DNA of 46,162 nucleotides from Planctomycetota bacterium (GTDB taxonomy: Bacteria; Planctomycetota; Planctomycetia; Pirellulales; Pirellulaceae), in NCBI GenBank assembly GCA_014584305.1, contig JACTND010000218.1, positions 1 through 46,162 of the forward strand, given 5' to 3'. The number at the start of each line of letters is the position of its first letter. Position 1 is the first letter of the stretch. The translations under genes were made by a program, and so were the position numbers. The notes under the pieces are model-generated. The model was not told where the DNA came from. It was given only the letters and a program-made list of their open reading frames with translations, and did not search any database. Below, in pieces: positions 1-6,933 of this stretch.

Positions 1-387
1 AGCCCCGGCCGTGAGCGATCCGGTAACATCCCTATTATCGGAAAAGTCGCCAGGCATTCCGCATTCGAATTATCGCTCGAGGAATGCTGCTGGCCGGTCA
101 TCGTTGTATCGGCCAAATGTGCTGGGTAATTGGTCTAGTGAACGCGTTTCTCGGACTGGGCAAACCTTGACGATCATCGGGTGCAAGCTGCGGGCCGACC
201 AGCCGCTAGCACCATCGGTGGAGGAGTCAAACAGCGCCGGGAAATGGCATGCAGCTGCCAACGGAATCGTGCGATCGACGATCTCAGCGCCGCGTGCGTG
301 CAGGAGGTGCCGGTTGCGCTACAATCGACGCTGGCCGAGGCGGCTAAAAACTACTACTGCCAGAAAGGTTCCAAAGTAAATACGCGC
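1..387. other. left-edge stretch without a supportable gene
   Basis: Open frames here overlap one another on both strands and none shows a recognisable motif, hydrophobic segment or ribosome binding site. Frame +1 is open from base 1 to a stop near 132 and could be the last ~43 codons of a gene entering from the left, but its sequence is not recognised. The region is also downstream of the minus-strand gene that ends at 388. Confidence 0.4.
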
Positions 388-1671
388 CTAAAAATACCAT
401 TCTGCTTCCGTTTGCAAGCGGCACCACTCGCGATGCTCGCCAATGAAAAAGTGTTCGCTGAAAAGTATTGTTTGCAACAGTACCACAATGGGGTTGTTCG
501 TTGGAACAACCGGTGGCAAGTTGTTCTGTGAAGGGGCATTGGCGAAATCCCGCAACAAATTCACTTGATACTTCAACGCCCGTGACTTCGAACGGAACAG
601 ATTGCGACTACGAGGAAATTCGAATGCGCTGACCCAAGCGCGAATGCCAAAGCCAATGACTGGTAACAAGGCGGCCAAGCCGACGAGAATGATTTCCCAC
701 GTGTGCCAAACCGCAGTCGAACCTTGGGATTCAGCACCACCTGCGGGAGTTGCAGCAATCGTTAGGTGCCCGACCATCGCCGACTTCGCTGGCGCGTCGA
801 GAGGCGCGTCTTTAAGAAGTGCCAAACTAATGGCTATCACCCCATGTCCGAGCACGCAAACCACGCTCATAGCAAACAGCAGAAGCGAAACTCGGAAGCG
901 ATGCGCCCAGGAACTGAGGTCCGCTTTGTGCGCCTGGAGGTCAAAGTAATTGCGTTGATATTCCAATCGCTTTGTGCGGTAGTAGTTGGCCAAGGCCGCC
1001 ACTTCGGCTGGATCCACGGCACATTTCGGGTCACCGACTTCCTCCACCCGGGCTTCATCTTCTCCTTCCTTCGCCCATTCTTCGGCCGCATGGTCGGTCA
1101 ACTGCGAGAGCGCCCGGATCTCGTCCTTTACGAATCGAGTCCATTGCTCCCAATCGCACCACAATTCGTGCCAGCCAAGTGCAGCAAACTTCAAAGAGCG
1201 CAATCGTTCGGCGGTTTGTCGCGCCGTCAACCAACTATGGTGGAATCCTGCCACCAGACCACTGGCAACGGCAATAGCAGCCAATCCTACGGTGACCAGT
1301 TCAATGACGGTCATCACCGTTGTCAACTTGGGGAATACATGCGACAGAACCAAGATAGCGATGGCTACCGATACCGCTGCGACGCCGGGCCAAATGGCTA
1401 AGCGCGTCATCCGTTTGTGCTTTGCTTGTTTCTCCAATGATACTTGATCGAATGTTTGCCACATGGGGTACAGTTCGGCGCGCAAAAACGCCAAGGCTCG
1501 TTGTACGGTCGGATACTGCTCCAGCGCTGGGTGCGCAAGTTCCGGCCCATCATCCATATCGAAGGTCCAAGCGCGAGGGTGCCGCGAGTCTGCGCGAATC
1601 GCATCCAACTGTTGATCCAGATGACGCCCCCAATCCGACCTGGAATCGTAGGTAGAGTTATTCGACGCCAT
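388..1671 (-). CDS. SLATT/DUF4231-like four-TM membrane protein
   Basis: A 427-residue protein with two pairs of hydrophobic segments at about residues 93-110 / 118-141 and 260-284 / 325-345. After the first pair comes LTARQTAERLRSLKF, resembling the conserved helix that follows the two-TM hairpin of SLATT proteins. The second pair is preceded by a Tyr/Arg-rich helix (YYRTKRLEYQRNYF, about 230-243), as in DUF4231. This looks like a tandem arrangement of two SLATT-like units. Family members elsewhere are inferred membrane effectors of nucleotide-sensing or conflict systems. The nearby genes, a PG-[ED]-Y-L motif protein and a TrkA_N-RyR protein, make a shared system plausible. The assignment rests on pattern only. 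An unrelated membrane protein is possible. Confidence 0.6.
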   Translation of the reverse strand: MASNNSTYDSRSDWGRHLDQQLDAIRADSRHPRAWTFDMDDGPELAHPALEQYPTVQRALAFLRAELYPMWQTFDQVSLEKQAKHKRMTRLAIWPGVAAVSVAIAILVLSHVFPKLTTVMTVIELVTVGLAAIAVASGLVAGFHHSWLTARQTAERLRSLKFAALGWHELWCDWEQWTRFVKDEIRALSQLTDHAAEEWAKEGEDEARVEEVGDPKCAVDPAEVAALANYYRTKRLEYQRNYFDLQAHKADLSSWAHRFRVSLLLFAMSVVCVLGHGVIAISLALLKDAPLDAPAKSAMVGHLTIAATPAGGAESQGSTAVWHTWEIILVGLAALLPVIGFGIRAWVSAFEFPRSRNLFRSKSRALKYQVNLLRDFANAPSQNNLPPVVPTNNPIVVLLQTILFSEHFFIGEHREWCRLQTEAEWYF

Positions 1672-1865
1672 ATTGCGCGCTCACATTGTGGTTATTCGTT
1701 GGTGCAATCCAGCCTGCCGTAGGTAAACCACGTAGCCTCCGGTCTCTGGACAGCCGTTCATTTCGTGTAGACTGCGATCTTCGAGAGAAAATCTTAAGTA
1801 AGATTTGTGATAGAATCAAATCGTTGAGCGCGGGTGTCAATTAGGTTGGATGTTCAGGAACACGT

Positions 1866-2333
1866 TTGCCGATGCCGAATTCGGAACTTGTTAATCCTGG
1901 GGGAAATCTGCTGCCGGAAATTGCCGCTCGTTTGTTTCGCGCGCGCAAAATCAAATCGTTATGGGCCAAGCCCGTCAACCGGATAATGAAGGTCAAATCG
2001 CTGGAGGGCTGGCAGACAGTTCAGCCGGGAGAATACCTTTGCCGCGGCATCCATGGCGAAATCTGGCCTCAAAAAGCCCAAAAACTGCTGGGTAGCTATC
2101 TGCCGACCCATGTGACTGATGACGAAGGCTGGCAGCGTTTTGATCCGAAACCCGATGGTCCCTGGGTTGAGGCCGCGGTGGTGTCAATTCCGTTTCGAAT
2201 CTTGTCATTGTGGGGCGAACTCACCGGCAAGCCCGGTGATTACCTGGTTCGCAGCTCGTCTGATACTAGTGACATTTGGATTGTTGACCGCGCAATTTTT
2301 GAGGCCAGTTATGAACCGATTCCCATGGAATGA
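1866..2333 (+). CDS. small protein with two PG-[ED]-Y-L motif repeats (PGDYG-like)
   Basis: A 155-residue soluble protein without signal peptide or TM segment. Two similar units are visible: one with GWQTVQPGEYLCRGIHGEIWPQ near residues 49-70, the other with GKPGDYLVRS...DIWIV near 123-142. The motif recalls the family named for its PGDYG signature; its function is unknown to me. The TTG start at 1866 has AGGA about six bases upstream; an ATG two codons later (1872) is the alternative. It lies between two minus-strand genes and is transcribed opposite to both, so it is linked by position and not by operon. What it binds cannot be read from the sequence. Confidence 0.65.
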   Translation: MPMPNSELVNPGGNLLPEIAARLFRARKIKSLWAKPVNRIMKVKSLEGWQTVQPGEYLCRGIHGEIWPQKAQKLLGSYLPTHVTDDEGWQRFDPKPDGPWVEAAVVSIPFRILSLWGELTGKPGDYLVRSSSDTSDIWIVDRAIFEASYEPIPME

Positions 2334-2398
2334 ATCGTTTCCAGCCGCCGCAACAGCTAATAAAAACCGGGCCAAGATCCTTCGACTGAGTTGGCGGT

Positions 2399-4681
2399 TC
2401 AGGTAATGTCGCTGATCGCCACGTGCGGGTGTTGTCGTAGAAAATGGAAGATTAAGTCAATTTGGTCCGAATCTTTGGCCGACTCCCTGTTGGGTAAGTG
2501 ATCCCAATCAACCAATGCGAAACGCCGCTTATTCTCCGGCACCTCGGCTTGGCCAAAAGTCCAGCCGGACATCAAGCGCTCAGCCAAATACCTGTTGTGT
2601 TCCATTTTGGCCATCACTTGCTTATCCTTGTCATCGATAACAATTCGCTCTGAGTTTGACGCCACCATGCGGGGCACTACTTGCTTGCCGATTACTGCTA
2701 ACTTCACATTCAAATGTGCCGCCGCCCATTGATTCGACTGCCGCTCCCAGGCTCGCAGTTGTTGAAATGGCTTGCGAGGAACATCCAGGGGGCCGTTCCA
2801 TACCGATTCCTTGAGCCCAGTACGATTGCCGTTCTCCGCGGAGAGTGTTTGGAGGGCGTGCTTAACGGAATACGCATGAGCAATCTCGGCTGCCAACGGT
2901 TGGATGATATCCATCGTCAAATGCTCCAATCGACACGATTCCGCGCAGTCTCCGAACAGTATCAAATCGGTCTTCAGTTTCGATCGTGAAAGTACTTGCG
3001 TCAACATGCGGCGTTCCGGGACGTAGGCGAAAATGGTTACGCTATGATCCAGATCCGGATAGGCCAATTCCCCTCGTTCCGTGCGGCACTTGATCCGGTC
3101 GTCTAGCTCGTCGCGCAATTGTATAGCTTCCGAACAATTGGCATCGTCTTCAGACCGACAAACGAAAACAAAGGTCTTTACCCCTGGCGTCGCAGAGAGC
3201 TGGACGATTGGCTGAACAAAATCGTTACTAGTTAAGCTACCCGACATTTCCACAAAACCACCGTTGACCACGAATGGTACACCCCGATCCGCATTCGTAG
3301 GATGTTCCGGGTCGTTGACCTGAACGCCCCAATTCCACCGATCCATCTCAGCCGGAGGCATCCAAGGGTTGACGGCCGGTCCATCCTTATTGTCAGCGCA
3401 GGTTACTGTCTGCGACATGCATGACGGGTATGATCGTTGAAAGGCCGCGACGTCTTGCTGTTCGTGCGGCGCATAGACAATCGTCATCCGTGGGCGCAGC
3501 AAGTTTTCAAAGTGAGCCAAATGCGCCAAAGCAACAGCTAATGCCTGGCCCACTTGGCTAAATCCCACGATGACAAAGTGGGCCACCTCAACGGCATTGG
3601 CCGTGGTCTCATGGGAGTGTTGGGCGTCCGGCATCGCCGTTTGACCTGCCTGATCGGAATTCTGTTTTGGCCGACGCGGTAACACATATTTGTCCACCAT
3701 TCTCCGGATCGATTGATCCACCAAATTGAAGGTGGATACCAAGTTGTCAAGTTGCGTGAGGTCAGCAAACAGGGGCGCAAGATGCTGCTCGACGGCAAGT
3801 TGCACGACCGCCTGCAACTCTTGATCGTTGAGGTGAACGGTCATTCGTGGTAAATGCCGCGTGTCGGATTGACGCTGTGCCGGCAGTTTCCGTCGGCTAG
3901 CATTCTCGCCGGAAATGTCGGCCACGATTCTTAACAAGTCGGCGACCCCTTCCAGGTTGATTTCATCGGAACCCGTGACATAGAAAACGTGTTGGGCGCG
4001 TTCGGCGCGGATGGATCGCAGTAACCGTTCATCCGCTGCGTTTCCGATGATGACGATCGCTCCCAAGGACCGCGCCGCACCGATGTGAATATTGTCGGCA
4101 CGGGATTCAATGACAAATACTTTCGGTGGTCGCCGCCTACCGCGCTCAGCCAGTCGGGCTGGATGTAATAGGTCCGAGACCAATTGCGAGCCAATTCTAC
4201 CTAGACCGCAGATTATGAAATGACTGTGACTGGTGCGGTTGAACCAGCGCGCGAGTGATTCCGCTAATAAGAGTTGCAAGGCAGAATGAGCAACGAGGAC
4301 AAACGTTGCTAATCCCGCCCAGCGCGAGGCGCGCGTCAACGGGTGCTCTTGCGCGGTTCCCTCGCGTTGGATAATCAAATGTTGCACGGCGCCAAAAAAT
4401 GCGTCCGCGACGGCGCTGACATGCTGGGCGATGCTGGACGGCTTTGCAGGCGATTCGTTGGGAGCATCACTTTCGAAATTAGAGACCGCCGGTGCGCGAG
4501 ATTCTAGAAACAATCCGACGGTCCCCAAGAGCAAACACAGACTGCCGACGACCACGATTACGGAAGCTTGCCATTGCCCGCCGGCCCACAGCCAGCCACG
4601 CCTAGGCCGACCGATGAAGACCCAAACCAACACCGCGGCCAGGCACGCCCCCCACAGCGACAACAACATGTGCTCCAACAT
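2399..4681 (-). CDS. channel-like TrkA_N protein with C-terminal RyR domain
   Basis: About 760 residues from the ATG at 4681. Three hydrophobic segments lie at about 6-23, 39-59 and 121-141. Between the last two is an amphipathic ADAFFGAVQHLI helix, placed like a potassium-channel pore helix but with no TVGYG filter. A first Rossmann fold follows (IICGLGRIGSQLV, about 156-168), then a second nucleotide-binding-like fold (VIVGFSQVGQALA). The C-terminus, from about residue 690, carries EHNRYLAERLMSGWTFG, the signature of RyR repeat domains. The frame stays open upstream to a TTG at 4903, but that extension (74 residues, Trp-rich) lies in a repeat-bounded stretch, so the ATG is preferred. The likely role is a membrane sensor responding to NAD(H) or another nucleotide. 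The ligand is inference. Confidence 0.8.
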   Translation of the reverse strand: MLEHMLLSLWGACLAAVLVWVFIGRPRRGWLWAGGQWQASVIVVVGSLCLLLGTVGLFLESRAPAVSNFESDAPNESPAKPSSIAQHVSAVADAFFGAVQHLIIQREGTAQEHPLTRASRWAGLATFVLVAHSALQLLLAESLARWFNRTSHSHFIICGLGRIGSQLVSDLLHPARLAERGRRRPPKVFVIESRADNIHIGAARSLGAIVIIGNAADERLLRSIRAERAQHVFYVTGSDEINLEGVADLLRIVADISGENASRRKLPAQRQSDTRHLPRMTVHLNDQELQAVVQLAVEQHLAPLFADLTQLDNLVSTFNLVDQSIRRMVDKYVLPRRPKQNSDQAGQTAMPDAQHSHETTANAVEVAHFVIVGFSQVGQALAVALAHLAHFENLLRPRMTIVYAPHEQQDVAAFQRSYPSCMSQTVTCADNKDGPAVNPWMPPAEMDRWNWGVQVNDPEHPTNADRGVPFVVNGGFVEMSGSLTSNDFVQPIVQLSATPGVKTFVFVCRSEDDANCSEAIQLRDELDDRIKCRTERGELAYPDLDHSVTIFAYVPERRMLTQVLSRSKLKTDLILFGDCAESCRLEHLTMDIIQPLAAEIAHAYSVKHALQTLSAENGNRTGLKESVWNGPLDVPRKPFQQLRAWERQSNQWAAAHLNVKLAVIGKQVVPRMVASNSERIVIDDKDKQVMAKMEHNRYLAERLMSGWTFGQAEVPENKRRFALVDWDHLPNRESAKDSDQIDLIFHFLRQHPHVAISDIT

Positions 4682-5174
4682 CGACCGCTGCACCCTCGTC
4701 TTTGCCCAATACCATGACCATACCCATCGAGAATTGTCCAAACCCACCCCCACCCGCCAACCCCCCCACCAAAAAGGACAGGCATAATCAAATCCGCGAT
4801 AATTGTCGGTAATTTTGGGGAAAACGGCGACTCCAGCGTGCGAGGTGGACACCAATTCATCATTGGAGGAAACGTTTAAGGAGTGCCAAAATGGCAGTGT
4901 CAAATAATAATGCCTGTCCTTTTCGCTTTTCGTTATTGGCGATTGGGATGTGGGGAGGCCTTGGTTGAAAAAGGAGGAGCAATCGTCCTAGTCGGTAAGA
5001 ATCGACCAGGCCGGAGTCAAACGAGGAGAGGAGGAAGTGGTGCAAACAAAAAATGGATAGTCCGGTTGACAATTCTTTCTCAGCATGACGTATCACGGGC
5101 TATGTTGTGTTAATTGCCGAAAAAAGAGCTTTCATTGACCCGGTGACGTTTGTGCATCGATAAAAGCCAGCGCC
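4682..5174. other. intergenic region between the RyR gene and the HDOD gene
   Basis: This is a divergent promoter region for the minus-strand RyR gene and the plus-strand HDOD gene. It contains C-rich tracts (4741-4770) and a pair of perfect 14-bp inverted repeats. A TTGACA sequence occurs near 5067, but the hexamer 17 bases later does not look like a -10 box, so no promoter is called. Confidence 0.4.
4772..4923. repeat. 14-bp inverted repeat pair bounding about 150 bp
   Basis: AAAAGGACAGGCAT at 4772-4785 is matched exactly by its reverse complement ATGCCTGTCCTTTT at 4910-4923. The 124 bases between them hold no gene, only the unlikely upstream extension of the RyR gene. The structure could be a small non-autonomous element, a REP-like pair, or a regulatory structure. 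No target duplication was found just outside the arms. Confidence 0.7.
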
Positions 5175-6074
5175 ATGACGTTGACGTCCACTTCCAATCT
5201 GAACTTTCGGGCAGAAGTACTGAAGCGCCTGAATACACCGGGTGCCGTTCGGCCTCTGTCTCAATCTGCCCTGAAGCTCATGGAGTCGTTACGGATGCCA
5301 GAGAGTAATGTTCTGGACATCGTGGGCCTGATCGAGTCGGACCCAGGGCTGGCAGTACGATCCATGGCTTTGGCAAATTCGCCACTTTACGGTCATAGCC
5401 GAGAGATTAACTCTGTCAGGCAGGCGGTCGTCATCATTGGGCGGTCTGCGTTGGCGCAAATGGCCGCCACGTATGCCACCCAACAGTTGTTTTGCGATGA
5501 CGCTAGCGGCAACACAATGATCATGCAGTTACAGGCCGAACTGTTTCATCACAGTTTAGGGTGTGGAGCAGTCGCGCGCGCCCTGGTCGAGCATTTGAGC
5601 GATGTTGACGACGATGAAGCTTACTTGTCGGCTATATTACACGATATCGGCAAGCTTGTGTTGATGCAGTGCGATCCGGCGGTTTACGAGTGTATCGTGC
5701 ATCAATCGTCGACGGAGCCAATCTGGCGATTAGAACACGAACGCTTGGGAATCACTCATCAAGAAGTCGGCGCCTTGTGCAGCCAAAGCTGGGGCCTGCC
5801 AGAATCGATCGTGTTGGCAATCAAGCATCATCATGACAATCCGAATGAGGTCCAACATCCGGAAATCGTCGCGTTGGTTTCAGCGGCCAACCAATTGGCC
5901 CATCACTGGAATCTTGGCGATCACCGAACGGGTCAAAAACCAGAAGGCGACGTCGACGGCACCTTTCCGGATGAATTCCCTGTTATTGGAATATCTAGTG
6001 AACACATTCGCCTAAGTCGCGCCGTGGCGCACCAGTATTACGACGAATTGCTGCAAACCTGCGGGACGGGCTGA
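5175..6074 (+). CDS. stand-alone HDOD domain protein
   Basis: 299 residues. The HDOD domain covers roughly residues 13-215, with LPS-like spacing of SDPGLAVRSMALANSPLYG near the N-terminus and a preserved ILHDIGKLVLMQ motif near residue 155, followed by IKHHHDNP. HDOD proteins are HD-related signalling domains that often have no known catalytic activity and act in stress, competence or c-di-GMP regulation. The ATG at 5175 is the first in frame. The stop is one base before the GTG of the K+ channel gene, so the two are probably co-transcribed. Two other HDOD proteins in this window are fused to GGDEF; this one has no output domain. Confidence 0.85.
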   Translation: MTLTSTSNLNFRAEVLKRLNTPGAVRPLSQSALKLMESLRMPESNVLDIVGLIESDPGLAVRSMALANSPLYGHSREINSVRQAVVIIGRSALAQMAATYATQQLFCDDASGNTMIMQLQAELFHHSLGCGAVARALVEHLSDVDDDEAYLSAILHDIGKLVLMQCDPAVYECIVHQSSTEPIWRLEHERLGITHQEVGALCSQSWGLPESIVLAIKHHHDNPNEVQHPEIVALVSAANQLAHHWNLGDHRTGQKPEGDVDGTFPDEFPVIGISSEHIRLSRAVAHQYYDELLQTCGTG

Positions 6075-6075
6075 C

Positions 6076-6837
6076 GTGTGGGGGAACGGGAACAGGGCGC
6101 CAATGGAAACGACCCAATTCCAGCGCGCTATCACGTTTGTCGTTTGGGCGATGACTCTGCAGTTGGCGGGAACGTTGGGCTATTTTTGGCTGGAAGGTTG
6201 GCCGCTACATGACAGCTTTTACATGACTGCGATTACCTGGGCGACCGTGGGGTACGGCGAGACGCGCGAACTGACGTCGCTAGGGCGGTTCTTCACAGTG
6301 GGATTGATTTGCGCATCGGTGATAACGATTGCGTGCGTGACCGGCAGTATCACTAGCATGATTGTACAGGGCGAAGTGTCGGGGACGTTTATTCAACGGA
6401 AGGCATTGCGCATGGCGAAACGAGTAAAAAACCATACCATCGTTTGTGGGGCGGGTAAAGTTGCCGCAGCCGTCATTGACAAATTGCTGGCGCGCGGTGA
6501 GGCCGTGATAGCGATTGACGACCATCACCCGTCGGTTGAGCGCTTACGCCAGCGACATCCTCAACTCATCGTGATCCAGGATTCACCGACGGATGAACTC
6601 GTATTGGCCAAAGCCAATGTGTTGGAGGCGCGCCATATCGTGGCTGCTACCGAACGTGATTTTGACAACCTGATGATCGCGATGACCTGCCGGGAGGTTA
6701 ACAGCAAGCTGCGCGTGTTTGCCGTATGTCAGGATACGGCGGTAGCCAGTCGTTTGGCAAAAATCGGCGTGCTCGACGTGATCTGCCCGTACCAATTGAG
6801 TGGTCAAACAGTCGCAGAGTCCATTGGAGCCAAGTAA
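6076..6837 (+). CDS. two-TM potassium channel with TrkA_N (RCK) domain
   Basis: 253 residues. Two TM helices (about 16-38 and 71-96) flank a pore helix and the selectivity filter TVGYGE at 57-62, the Ion_trans_2 signature. A cytoplasmic RCK/TrkA_N domain follows, beginning TIVCGAGKVAAAVID near residue 121. There is no obvious TrkA_C domain, and the protein stops soon after the Rossmann fold. It should form a tetrameric K+ channel gated by a nucleotide or ion at the RCK ring. The GTG start at 6076 follows the HDOD stop directly. An ATG at 6103 is possible and would remove nine polar residues. Coupling of a K+ channel to an HDOD gene is unusual. Confidence 0.9.
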   Translation: MWGNGNRAPMETTQFQRAITFVVWAMTLQLAGTLGYFWLEGWPLHDSFYMTAITWATVGYGETRELTSLGRFFTVGLICASVITIACVTGSITSMIVQGEVSGTFIQRKALRMAKRVKNHTIVCGAGKVAAAVIDKLLARGEAVIAIDDHHPSVERLRQRHPQLIVIQDSPTDELVLAKANVLEARHIVAATERDFDNLMIAMTCREVNSKLRVFAVCQDTAVASRLAKIGVLDVICPYQLSGQTVAESIGAK

Positions 6838-6933
6838 ATACTACCACCAAGAGCCCAGTACTTCCGCTGCGTGGCATTGCCGGGGCAATTGGAATGAGGC
6901 AACTATTGAAGTCGATACCTATGAGGTTGCAGT

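Noticed and set aside
766..1401. Long plus-strand frame of about 211 codons
   Set aside because: It is fully antisense to the SLATT-like gene, has no motif or ribosome site, and its composition is that of a shadow frame.
5067..5095. TTGACA with 17-base spacing as a promoter of the HDOD gene
   Set aside because: The expected -10 position reads CGTATC, too far from TATAAT.
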